The notes under the pieces are model-generated. The model made no database searches, was not told where the DNA came from, and saw only the letters and a list, made by a program, of their open reading frames with translations. A stretch of 64,000 nt of DNA from contig NZ_FPBC01000013.1 of the NCBI RefSeq assembly GCF_900116605.1, positions 62,001-126,000 on the forward strand. Reading direction: 5' to 3'. This document shows positions 25,188 to 32,963 of the stretch, piece by piece. The stretch comes from Pseudomonas marincola (GTDB taxonomy: Bacteria; Pseudomonadota; Gammaproteobacteria; Pseudomonadales; Pseudomonadaceae). The stretch's first letter is position 1. Each line of letters starts with the position of its first letter. The position numbers and the translations under genes were made by a program.

Positions 25188-26194
25188 TGTCTCAACGTCG
25201 GTACAAGCTTGCGGCGTTCGCGGTGACCACATTGCTGGTCGCGAGCTGTACTTCCAGCCGTGCACCGCAGCCCACTGCGCCAAGTGTATCGAGTGGCGGC
25301 GGGTTGTCGGGGCCGAGCGACTACAATCGCCCGCATCGTGACGGCGCGCCCTGGTGGGATGTCGACATCTCGCGCATTCAGGATGCTGTCCCCACCGTTC
25401 ATAACGGTGCCTACAAAGCCAGCCCCTACACGGTATTCGGCAAGAAGTACTTCCCGTTAAGCGACTCGACGTCATACAAGGCAGTCGGCCCCGCTTCCTG
25501 GTACGGTACCAAGTTCCACGGCCAGGCGACCGCCAACGGCGAAACCTACGACTTGTACGCCATGAGTGCGGCGCATAAAACCTTGCCGCTGCCGAGTTAC
25601 GTGCGCGTCACCAACCTTGAAAACGGCAAGAGTGTGATCGTGCGGGTTAACGACCGCGGTCCGTTCTACTCTGACCGGATTATCGACTTGTCGTTTGCCG
25701 CCGCGAAAAAGCTCGGCTATGCCGAAAAAGGCACCGCACAGGTCAAGGTTGAAGGCATCGACCCGGAAAAATGGTGGGCTCAGCAGGGTAAACGCGCGCC
25801 GTCGATGATGGCGCTGCCGACTCAGCCTTCGACGCCGAAGACCATTGCTCAGGTGTCTGCCGAGCCGATCGAGCAATACTCGCCGCCGGTAACACAGCAT
25901 GCTGCCGCCACGCTCCCGGTCGAGATTGACTCAAAAAAAAACGCTTCAGTCGCAGCCTCTGGCCTGTATCTCCAAGTGGGAGCCTTCGCCAATCCGGACG
26001 CTGCGGAGCTACTCAAGGACAAGCTGAGCACAACAGTGGCTGCGCCCGTGTTTATCAGCTCAGTGGTGCAAAACCAGAAGATACTGCACCGCGTACGCCT
26101 GGGGCCGATCAGCAGCCCGGGCGAGGCTGAACAAATGCAGGACAGTATTCGTTTGGCCAACCTGGGCCAGCCCCGGTTGGTTAAGCCGGAGTAG
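25187..26194 (+). CDS. rlpA: RlpA-like septal lytic transglycosylase lipoprotein
   Basis: A 335-aa lipoprotein: signal peptide LAAFAVTTLLVASC with the lipobox Cys at about residue 21. The double-psi beta-barrel domain spans about residues 100-190 (SWYGTKFHGQATANGETYDLYAMSAAHKTLPLP, VRVNDRGPFYSDRIIDLSFAAAKKL), with the catalytic Asp in NDRGPF. A SPOR domain (YLQVGAFANPDAAELLKDKL) ends the protein and would bind naked glycan at the division site. It cleaves peptide-free glycan and helps daughter-cell separation. Gene overlap with mltB by 1 bp supports one transcript. Confidence 0.95.
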   Translation: MSQRRYKLAAFAVTTLLVASCTSSRAPQPTAPSVSSGGGLSGPSDYNRPHRDGAPWWDVDISRIQDAVPTVHNGAYKASPYTVFGKKYFPLSDSTSYKAVGPASWYGTKFHGQATANGETYDLYAMSAAHKTLPLPSYVRVTNLENGKSVIVRVNDRGPFYSDRIIDLSFAAAKKLGYAEKGTAQVKVEGIDPEKWWAQQGKRAPSMMALPTQPSTPKTIAQVSAEPIEQYSPPVTQHAAATLPVEIDSKKNASVAASGLYLQVGAFANPDAAELLKDKLSTTVAAPVFISSVVQNQKILHRVRLGPISSPGEAEQMQDSIRLANLGQPRLVKPE

Positions 26195-26238
26195 CGGCGG
26201 GGCACTAATTGCCCGCTCGCCTGACTAAGCAAGACCTG

Positions 26239-26261
26239 TGCAGCGCAGACTCTGCGCTGCA
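26239..26261 (+). repeat. Perfect stem-loop between rlpA and dacC
   Basis: TGCAGCGCA / TGCGCTGCA (9-bp stem, 5-nt loop) lies in the 125-bp gap before dacC. It has no U-run, so it may be a processing or stability element rather than a terminator. Confidence 0.45.
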
Positions 26262-26319
26262 GCGTTACTCAAATCAGCCCATTCGGGCCAGTTCGACCAT
26301 CAGCAACCTTGAGAGACAG

Positions 26320-27480
26320 ATGAATATCACCCGTTTTACCCACCGCGCCCTGTTGTCACTCCTGCTGCTTACCACGCCAGCTGTCTGGGCTGCCCAGATG
26401 GCCATTCCGGCGTCTCCGCAATTGGCCGCCAAGTCGTATGTCCTGATGGACGCCGAGAGCGGTCAGGTTCTGGTCGAGAACCAGGGTGATCAGCGCCTGC
26501 CGCCTGCCAGCCTGACCAAGCTGATGACCGCGTACATTGCGACGCTGGAAATCAACAAGGGTCAGATCAGCGAAGAAGACCCGGTCACCATCAGTGAGCA
26601 CGCCTGGCGTACTGGCGGTTCGCGGATGTTCGTCAAGGTCAACACTCAGGTTGCCCTGAAAGACCTGCTGCACGGCATCATTATCCAGTCGGGTAACGAC
26701 GCCAGCGTTGCAGTGGCCGAGCACATTGCCGGCAGCGAAGACGCGTTCGCCGACATGATGAACAACACCGCGAAAACCCTGGGCATGACCGAAAGTCACT
26801 TCATGAACGCGACAGGTCTGCCTAACCCGGACCACTACTCGTCGGCGCACGACATGGCCCGTCTGGCTCGCGCGATCATTTACGAAGATCCGGCGCACTA
26901 CGAGATTTACTCGCAGAAAGAGTTTCTCTGGAACAACATCAAGCAGCCTAACCGCAACCTGCTGCTGTGGCGCGACAAAACCGTTGATGGCCTGAAAACC
27001 GGCCACACCGAAGAAGCCGGCTACTGCCTGGTTGCCTCTGCTGTACGTGATGGCATGCGCCTGATCGCCGTGGTATTCGGTACCAACAGCGAACAAGCTC
27101 GCGCTGCTGAAACACAGAAGCTGCTGACTTACGGTTTCCGCTTCTTCGAAACCCGCACGTTCTACAAGAAGGGGGCTGAGCTGACCGCAGCTGACGTCTG
27201 GAAAGGCAATGCGCGTCAAATCAAAGCCGGTCTGGCCAAAGACCTGACCCTGACCCTGCCAAAAGGTCAGCTTGATCAACTGCAGGCCAGCATGACGGTC
27301 AACCCGCAGCTCATGGCACCCATCGCTCAAGGTGACGTGATCGGTAAAGTTGAAGTCAAACAAGGTGACAAGGTTGTCCACAGCGCAGATCTGGTCGCGC
27401 TGGAAGCTGTCGACGAAGGTGGCTTCTTCCGCCGTGTGTGGGATAGCATTCGTCTATTCTTCTACGGATTGTTCAACTGA
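26320..27480 (+). CDS. dacC: D-alanyl-D-alanine carboxypeptidase (PBP5/6 type)
   Basis: A 386-aa class C low-molecular-mass PBP; the start at 26320 (MNITRFTHRALL) follows GAGAGAC, whereas the frame start at 26209 is not plausible. A signal peptide ends at VWAAQ. Motifs: SLTK with the active Ser at residue 64, SGN in IIQSGNDASVAV and KTG in DGLKTGHTEEAGYC. An amphipathic C-terminal helix (FFRRVWDSIRLFFYGLF) anchors it to the outer face of the inner membrane. It trims the terminal D-Ala of pentapeptides and helps keep cell shape. It follows rlpA by about 125 bp. Confidence 0.96.
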   Translation: MNITRFTHRALLSLLLLTTPAVWAAQMAIPASPQLAAKSYVLMDAESGQVLVENQGDQRLPPASLTKLMTAYIATLEINKGQISEEDPVTISEHAWRTGGSRMFVKVNTQVALKDLLHGIIIQSGNDASVAVAEHIAGSEDAFADMMNNTAKTLGMTESHFMNATGLPNPDHYSSAHDMARLARAIIYEDPAHYEIYSQKEFLWNNIKQPNRNLLLWRDKTVDGLKTGHTEEAGYCLVASAVRDGMRLIAVVFGTNSEQARAAETQKLLTYGFRFFETRTFYKKGAELTAADVWKGNARQIKAGLAKDLTLTLPKGQLDQLQASMTVNPQLMAPIAQGDVIGKVEVKQGDKVVHSADLVALEAVDEGGFFRRVWDSIRLFFYGLFN

Positions 27481-27544
27481 TATTAGCGTGCGCGCGCCTA
27501 CACGGTGCGCGCATCTCTGGACGGGCCACAAGCCTCTGGATGCC

Positions 27545-27823
27545 ATGACTGATACTGAAACTGCTGCACCTAAAATCGAGTTTCCCTGCGAGCGTTATCC
27601 GATCAAAGTGATTGGTGATGCTGGCGACGGATTCCTGGATCTGATTATTGAAGTGGTTCAGCGCCACGCGCCTGACTTTGATACCAGCACTGCCGTGATG
27701 CGCGACAGCCGCAACGGTCGCTTTATTTCTGTGCAGGTACTGATCACCGCGACCGGCGTTGAGCAACTGCAGGCGATTCATGTCGACCTGCGTGCGACGG
27801 GTCGCGTACACATGGTGTTGTGA
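27545..27823 (+). CDS. ybeD: DUF493 family protein YbeD
   Basis: A 92-aa protein, start at 27545 (MTDTETAAPKIEFPCERYPIKVIG). The ferredoxin-like ACT-type fold of YbeD is suggested by YPIKVIGDAGDGFLDLIIEVVQRHAPDFD and the ISVQVLITATGVEQLQAIH segment. It is a conserved partner of lipB in gammaproteobacteria, possibly a small-molecule-sensing or lipoate-related protein; function is unproven. It overlaps the lipB start by 1 bp (TGATG). Confidence 0.9.
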   Translation: MTDTETAAPKIEFPCERYPIKVIGDAGDGFLDLIIEVVQRHAPDFDTSTAVMRDSRNGRFISVQVLITATGVEQLQAIHVDLRATGRVHMVL

Positions 27824-28470
27824 TGAGCCAGGTCGGATTTCGCGAGCTGGGGCTGCTCGACTATGAACCTGTGTGGCACGCCATGCAGCACTTCACGGAC
27901 ACCCGCAACGCGGATACGACAGACGAAATCTGGTTGTTGCAACACAATGCTGTGTTCACCCAGGGCCAGGCGGGTAAAGCCGAGCATGTCCTGTTTCCCG
28001 GTGACATTCCGGTGGTTCAGGTCGACCGGGGTGGCCAGGTAACTTATCATGGCCCCGGCCAGCTGGTGGCTTACCTGATGCTGGATGTTCGCCGCTCGAC
28101 CATGGGCGTGCGCCAATTGGTCAGCCGTATCGAGCAAAGCCTGATAGAGACGCTGGCCAGTTACAATGTCACGGCTTATGCCAAGCCAGATGCGCCTGGC
28201 GTTTATGTCGACGGCGCGAAGATCGCATCCCTCGGCTTGCGTATCCGTAACGGTCGCTCGTTTCATGGCCTGGCCCTGAATGTCGACATGGATCTGCAGC
28301 CTTTCCAGCGCATAAACCCCTGCGGTTATGCCGGGCTTGCGATGACCCAGTTGAAAGACTGTGTCGACACACCAATAGAATTCTCCGAGGTTAGTGCCCG
28401 GCTGCGTGACCAGCTCGTCAAACACCTCGACTACGCAGAACAGAAGACCCTCGCGGGCGGAATTGACTGA
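27823..28470 (+). CDS. lipB: Octanoyl-[acyl-carrier protein]-protein N-octanoyltransferase
   Basis: A 215-aa enzyme that moves octanoate from octanoyl-ACP to lipoyl domains, first step of lipoate assembly. The ATG at 27823 is used; a GTG three bases earlier is also in frame. The conserved RGGQVTYHGPGQLVAYLMLD block, the Lys in VDGAKIASLGLRI and the thiol in INPCGYAGL (acyl-enzyme Cys) are all seen. It is coupled to both neighbours by single-base overlaps, the last with lipA (TGATG at 28468-28472). Confidence 0.96.
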   Translation: MSQVGFRELGLLDYEPVWHAMQHFTDTRNADTTDEIWLLQHNAVFTQGQAGKAEHVLFPGDIPVVQVDRGGQVTYHGPGQLVAYLMLDVRRSTMGVRQLVSRIEQSLIETLASYNVTAYAKPDAPGVYVDGAKIASLGLRIRNGRSFHGLALNVDMDLQPFQRINPCGYAGLAMTQLKDCVDTPIEFSEVSARLRDQLVKHLDYAEQKTLAGGID

Positions 28471-29462
28471 TGAGCACTGTGGAAACAGCCGGCAAACCGG
28501 CCAAGGTTGAGGTAGGTGTAAAGCTGCGCGGCGCAGAGAAAATGGCGCGCATTCCGGTAAAGATCATCCCGACTGATGAACTGCCGAAAAAGCCTGACTG
28601 GATTCGTGTACGCATTCCGGTTTCGCCGGAAGTCGACCGGATCAAGCAACTGCTGCGCAAGCACAAGCTGCACAGCGTCTGTGAAGAAGCGTCCTGCCCG
28701 AACCTCGGCGAATGCTTCTCGGGCGGTACCGCGACATTCATGATCATGGGTGACATCTGCACCCGTCGCTGCCCGTTCTGCGACGTCGGCCATGGCCGTC
28801 CGAAGCCATTGGATGTTGATGAGCCGAAGAACCTCGCGGTGGCGATTGCCGACCTCAAACTCAAATACGTGGTTATCACTTCGGTAGACCGTGACGACCT
28901 GCGTGACGGCGGTGCTCAGCACTTCGTGGATTGCCTGCGTGAAATCCGCAAGCTGTCGCCAAACGTGCAGCTTGAAACCCTGGTTCCCGACTACCGTGGC
29001 CGTATGGACGTCGCGCTGGCGATTACCGCCAACGAGCCGCCAGATGTGTTCAACCACAACCTTGAAACCGTACCGCGCCTGTACAAAGCCGCGCGTCCGG
29101 GTTCGGACTTCGAGTGGTCGCTGGACCTGCTGCAGAAGTTCAAGGAACTGGTTCCTGGCGTACCAACCAAATCGGGCCTGATGCTCGGCCTGGGCGAGAC
29201 CGACGAGGAAGTTATCGAAGTCATGAAGCGCATGCGCGAACACGACGTCGATATGCTGACCCTCGGCCAGTACCTGCAACCTTCGCGCAACCACTTGCCG
29301 GTGCAGCGCTTTGTGCACCCGGACGTATTTGCCTGGTTTGCCGAAGAAGGCCTGAAGATGGGCTTCAAGAACGTCGCCTCAGGCCCGCTGGTGCGTTCTT
29401 CGTATCATGCGGATCAGCAAGCGCACGAAGCAAAAGAGGCCAAGAAAACGTCTTTGATTTGA
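28470..29462 (+). CDS. lipA: Lipoyl synthase
   Basis: A 330-aa radical-SAM enzyme that inserts sulfur at C6 and C8 of the octanoyl group. The auxiliary cluster ligands are in CEEASCPNLGEC and the radical-SAM cluster ligands in CTRRCPFCDV; the C-terminal Ser of RSSYHA (third auxiliary ligand) is also present. Length is standard. It ends the plus-strand run and is followed by a strong terminator. Lipoylated 2-oxoacid dehydrogenases depend on it. Confidence 0.97.
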   Translation: MSTVETAGKPAKVEVGVKLRGAEKMARIPVKIIPTDELPKKPDWIRVRIPVSPEVDRIKQLLRKHKLHSVCEEASCPNLGECFSGGTATFMIMGDICTRRCPFCDVGHGRPKPLDVDEPKNLAVAIADLKLKYVVITSVDRDDLRDGGAQHFVDCLREIRKLSPNVQLETLVPDYRGRMDVALAITANEPPDVFNHNLETVPRLYKAARPGSDFEWSLDLLQKFKELVPGVPTKSGLMLGLGETDEEVIEVMKRMREHDVDMLTLGQYLQPSRNHLPVQRFVHPDVFAWFAEEGLKMGFKNVASGPLVRSSYHADQQAHEAKEAKKTSLI

Positions 29463-29482
29463 TCAGAGCGTCCCAGCCCCAC

Positions 29483-29512
29483 AAAAAAGGCGACCTTCGG
29501 GTCGCCTTTTTT
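29483..29512 (+). terminator. Intrinsic terminator after lipA
   Basis: AAAAAAGGCGAC - CTTCGG-type loop - GTCGCCTTTTTT. A 12-bp stem including the A/T runs, so it works on both strands and separates lipA from the convergent transglycosylase gene. Confidence 0.92.
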
Positions 29513-29595
29513 GTGGCCGTGATTCAGCGTAGGGCAGGGTTGAAGTGCGCTGCGCAATGACGGATAAACCAGAGGCTTATCCGTCAGGCTGTTGG

Positions 29596-30891
29596 TTACT
29601 TGCGCAATTGTTGCAGCAGCTCGAAGCTCGGATAACCATCGGCGGGCTCGCCTTGCTGTTGCTGGAACTCACGCACGGCCTTGCGGGTGTTGGCGCCGAT
29701 AATGCCATCGGCCTTGCCCGGCTCGAAGCCCTTGCGCGCCAGCAGCTCTTGCAGCTCTATACGCTCGTGGCGGCCGAGTTGGCGGTCATCCTTTGGCCAA
29801 GTGGCGCGAATGCCCGGTGCGCCGCGCAGGACGTCGCTGAGCAGGCCAATCGCCAAGGCGTATGAGGTCGAGTTGTTGTAACTCAAAATACTGCGGAAGT
29901 TGCTGAACACCAGAAATGCCGGGCCGCGATGGCCAGCCGGTAACAGCAAGGAGGCTTTGGCATCGGCGTTTACACTCGGCATGCTGCCGAACGCCGGGCG
30001 TACGCCAAGGGTTTGCCACTGGCTCAGGGTTCTGCTGACTTCTGGCGCTGCATGCGAATAATCGAACTCGCTCGGCAGACGAACTTCAAAGCCCCAGGGT
30101 TGATTGAATTTCCAGCCGGACTGTTGCAGGTAATGGGCAGCGGAACCCAGAGCGTCTGCCGAGGAATACCAGACGTCGCGTTTGCCGTCGCCATCAAAGT
30201 CGACTGCATGTTCGTTGTAGGTTGTTGGCATGAACTGGGTCTGGCCCATCGCGCCGGCCCATGAGCCCACGAGTTTCTCCGGGCTGACATCGCCATGTTG
30301 GAGAATCTGCAACACGGCCAGCAACTGGCTGCGCCAGAACACCTGGCGGCGGCCTTCATAGGCGAGGGTCGCCAATGAGCGCACCACATTGAAGTTGCCA
30401 ATATTGCCGCCGAAGTTGCTCTCCATGCCCCAGATCGCAACCAGCGTTTCACGGTTAACCTGATAACGCTGCTCGATCTTGTCGAGGGTCAGGCGTTCTT
30501 TGGCCAGCAAGCTACGGCCCTGATCGACGCGCTGTGATGACACCGCACCTTCGATGTATTCCCACACGGGACGGGAGAATTCCGGTTGGCTGCTGTCGGC
30601 TCTGATAACCGATGGGTTCGGGGTAATGCCGGCAAAGGCGCGGTCGAATACCTGCGGGGAAACACCAGCGGCCATCGCATCACTGCGCAGCAGGTCGCGC
30701 CACTCGCTGAAGCTCAATTGCGGTGTGGGTTCTTCAGCACGACTGATAGTCGGGCTGGCAGTCGTTTTCTCCTGCTGCACGCCAGTCGATGCCGCCAGCG
30801 GTTGAGCCGGGGCCTCGGAGCATGCGCCCAAGAGCAGCATTGTGCTCACTATTGCAGTGTGGCTCAGGCCACGGAAAAACAGATTTGGCAT
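29596..30891 (-). CDS. MltB-family lytic murein transglycosylase with peptidoglycan-binding tail (SltB3-like)
   Basis: A 431-aa protein. The N-terminus has a signal peptide ending in MLLLGAC, a lipobox; a Pro/Ala-rich linker follows. The catalytic domain shows VAIWGMESNFGGNIGNFNVVRSLATLAYE with the catalytic Glu, GAMGQTQFMPTTYNEHAVDFDGDGKRDVW and later FSNFRSILSYNNSTSYALAIGLLSD. A C-terminal PG_binding_1 domain (FEPGKADGIIGANTRKAVREFQ) anchors it to the wall. It matches the enzyme recalled as P. aeruginosa SltB3. It is a second MltB-family enzyme in this window, apart from the mltB in the rod operon. Convergent with lipA. Confidence 0.93.
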   Translation of the reverse strand: MPNLFFRGLSHTAIVSTMLLLGACSEAPAQPLAASTGVQQEKTTASPTISRAEEPTPQLSFSEWRDLLRSDAMAAGVSPQVFDRAFAGITPNPSVIRADSSQPEFSRPVWEYIEGAVSSQRVDQGRSLLAKERLTLDKIEQRYQVNRETLVAIWGMESNFGGNIGNFNVVRSLATLAYEGRRQVFWRSQLLAVLQILQHGDVSPEKLVGSWAGAMGQTQFMPTTYNEHAVDFDGDGKRDVWYSSADALGSAAHYLQQSGWKFNQPWGFEVRLPSEFDYSHAAPEVSRTLSQWQTLGVRPAFGSMPSVNADAKASLLLPAGHRGPAFLVFSNFRSILSYNNSTSYALAIGLLSDVLRGAPGIRATWPKDDRQLGRHERIELQELLARKGFEPGKADGIIGANTRKAVREFQQQQGEPADGYPSFELLQQLRK

Positions 30892-30963
30892 AGCGATCTC
30901 AGCACGTTTTGCGAGCAGCTACGATATCACGAATGCGTCTGCATGCGGTCTGTAGCGGGTATT

Positions 30964-31122
30964 TCAAGCAGCCATAACGAATGAAGCCTCCCAGTTTTGC
31001 TGGGAGGCTTCGCGTTGGTAACTGCCTTTGCCTTTTTTCGGTTTCTGCTGCTGGCTGCGAAACAGTGGCTGGGCGATGATTGATTTGGCGCGGTGACGGC
31101 CATTACTGGTTTTCTTAGCCAT
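30964..31122 (-). CDS. arfA: Alternative ribosome-rescue factor A
   Basis: A 52-aa protein from the ATG at 31122 (MAKKTSNGRHRAKSI). The segment PLFRSQQQKPKKGKGSYQRE followed by NWEAS matches the E. coli ArfA core (PLFRxRxxKxKKGKGSYxRK ... NWEAS). ArfA recruits release factor 2 to stalled ribosomes when tmRNA fails. The 3' part of the reading frame holds a perfect hairpin (30983-31011) lying before the stop codon, the known arrangement in which arfA mRNA is cut or ended inside the frame so that the protein is normally tagged by tmRNA. The short length explains why it is easily missed. Confidence 0.9.
   Translation of the reverse strand: MAKKTSNGRHRAKSIIAQPLFRSQQQKPKKGKGSYQREASQQNWEASFVMAA
30983..31011 (-). 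promoter_or_regulatory. Hairpin in the arfA coding region (non-stop mRNA switch)
   Basis: Twelve perfect base pairs, GAAGCCTCCCAG (30983-30994) with CTGGGAGGCTTC (31000-31011), and a 5-nt loop. On the minus strand no U-run follows, so it resembles the RNase III-processed type of E. coli more than the intrinsic-terminator type seen in some other species. It lies upstream of the arfA stop codon. Confidence 0.8.
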
Positions 31123-31220
31123 GATTGTCCTCATACGGCTGGATCGAACAGCTGCGAATAATGCGCGGCTGTTCAATTATTGTCCAGAGGTAAGGTAGTG
31201 GCGCTGGTGTCGGGCCAATT

Positions 31221-32267
31221 TCAGAAGGCTGTGGCGCCACTAATGCTCAGGCGTTTGCCGCACAGGCTGAGTGTCAGCAGGCTGAGCCCGCTCCACGCAT
31301 CGCCAGCAGCCTGGCCTTTGATTTGCGCGTCAATGCGCTGAGCATCTTGCAGCATGCCAGCCAGACGCTCGGCGCTGTGGCGCTGCAAGGCCTTGCTAAC
31401 CAGTGGGCGACGCTTGTCCCAAACGGGTGGGCGTGCCGAGCTGAACGCTTTGTCGAGCGGGATATTCTGATGGCTGTGCTGATGCGCAATGGTCGCCAGC
31501 ACACGTAATTCGCGGGCCAGTGCCCAGAGGATTACCGGCGGCTCGACACCTTCTCCGCGCAGGCCTTCAAGCATGCGTAGCGCATGTGCGGCTTCGCCGT
31601 TGAGCACCGCGTCGATAAGGCCGAATACGTCGAAACGCGCGCTGTCGGCAACCGCCGCGTGCACGGTACTGGCGTCGACCTGATCGCCTTCAGCCAGCAG
31701 TTTTAGTTTTTCGATTTCCTGAGCGGCGGCGAGCAGGTTGCCCTCGACGCGCACGGCAATCATCTCCACCGCTTCCTGAGTCGCGCTAAGCCCGGCTTGG
31801 GCCATGCGCTGGCGAATCCATGAAGCCAGCTGGTTGCTGTCTACCGGCCAGATCTGCATGAACTGCACATCCTTGCCGTCGATCAGCGCCTTGGCCCATT
31901 TGCTTTTCTGGGTATTGCCGTCGAGCTTGGGCAGGCTTATCAGCAGCACGGTGTCTTCAGCGGGGCGGGCCAGATACTCAAGCAGCGCTGCGCCTTTATC
32001 GCTGGGTTTACCGTTGGGGATTCGCAGTTCGAGCAGACGTTTCTCTGCAAACAGCGACAGGCTGGCGCCTGCCTGCAACAAGTTGCCCCAATCGTAATTG
32101 GCCTCGGCATTGAATACCTGGCGCTCACTGAAGCCTTGCTCGCGCGTTGCCGCGCGAATAGCGTCGCAGGCTTCCTGGCAGAGCAGCGGCTCATCGCCGC
32201 TGACTACGTACACAGGTGCAAGGTTGCCCTGTAGGTGTTTGCCGAGTTGTGCCGGGGCCAGTTTCAT
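31221..32267 (-). CDS. holA: DNA polymerase III subunit delta
   Basis: A 348-aa clamp-loader subunit (delta wrench) that opens the beta clamp. Start MKLAPAQLGKHLQGNLAPVYVVSGDEPLLCQEACDAIR is the usual N-terminus; a beta-clamp contact and degenerate AAA fold follow (ADGVLL-like segment DTVLLISLPKLDGNTQKSKWAKAL, then VRVEGNLLAAAQEIEKLKLL). The C-terminal domain is helical. It starts about 20 bp after lptE on the minus strand, as in most Pseudomonas and E. coli. Confidence 0.95.
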   Translation of the reverse strand: MKLAPAQLGKHLQGNLAPVYVVSGDEPLLCQEACDAIRAATREQGFSERQVFNAEANYDWGNLLQAGASLSLFAEKRLLELRIPNGKPSDKGAALLEYLARPAEDTVLLISLPKLDGNTQKSKWAKALIDGKDVQFMQIWPVDSNQLASWIRQRMAQAGLSATQEAVEMIAVRVEGNLLAAAQEIEKLKLLAEGDQVDASTVHAAVADSARFDVFGLIDAVLNGEAAHALRMLEGLRGEGVEPPVILWALARELRVLATIAHQHSHQNIPLDKAFSSARPPVWDKRRPLVSKALQRHSAERLAGMLQDAQRIDAQIKGQAAGDAWSGLSLLTLSLCGKRLSISGATAF

Positions 32268-32287
32268 CTGCGATCAGGGCTCACGCC

Positions 32288-32905
32288 TCAAGGTGCGGTT
32301 GCAGGCACATTGAGTTCGATTGGCGACTGTTGCGGCTGTGCGGCGCGCTTCTGCTTGGAGGCTTCGAGTGCTTGTGCTTCGGCCTCAGCGTTGGCTTGTG
32401 CGGTTTGCTGCAACTGATCTAGTTCGGCCGGGGTGATTTGCTGCAGGCGTTGTGACAACTGGCGGACCAGATCACGGCGCATTTCTTCGCGTTGCTGGCT
32501 GGATTCCTGATCGGAGCCTGCTAGGTTGTTGCCGTCCTGCACGAAGTAGCTTTGGACTTCGAGCTGGTTGTTCATCAGCAGCAGATCATTGCTGCCGCGG
32601 ATCTCGTAATCGAGCGCACTGGTCAGCTGGATTTCGGCGCTGCGCGCAGAGCTTGTGTAGCTGGCAGTGCGCTGTGATTCGCGCTCATTGGCCAACACCA
32701 GCGTGTAGGGCGCACTCGCGTGAACCTTGACGCCGTTATTCTCGAGCATTTCCTCAACATCTTTGGCCAGCGGGCCGTAGGCATTGCGCGCGGTGACATT
32801 AAGTTCGTCAAGCGCATAGTGCTCCACACCCGTGCCGCGCAGTTGAAAGCCGCAGGCGCCGAGGAGGGTGCTCAAGACAATGACCAACAGGTTCCGTTTC
32901 AGCAT
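32288..32905 (-). CDS. lptE: LPS-assembly lipoprotein LptE
   Basis: A 205-aa outer-membrane lipoprotein from the ATG at 32905 (MLKRNLLVIVLSTLLGAC). The lipobox LGAC gives the acylated Cys, followed by GFQLRGTG, the LptE hallmark. Further parts: VHASAPYTLVLANERESQRTAS, ALDYEIRGSNDLLLMNNQLEVQ and a long Gln/Ala-rich tail. It plugs the LptD barrel and helps insert LPS in the outer leaflet. It is between leuS and holA, the conserved order. Confidence 0.95.
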   Translation of the reverse strand: MLKRNLLVIVLSTLLGACGFQLRGTGVEHYALDELNVTARNAYGPLAKDVEEMLENNGVKVHASAPYTLVLANERESQRTASYTSSARSAEIQLTSALDYEIRGSNDLLLMNNQLEVQSYFVQDGNNLAGSDQESSQQREEMRRDLVRQLSQRLQQITPAELDQLQQTAQANAEAEAQALEASKQKRAAQPQQSPIELNVPATAP

Positions 32906-32963
32906 CTTTGTATCCCCTAAACAAGCTGCTTGGCGCGCGTGTTGAAACGCGCGCCAAGCTTTA

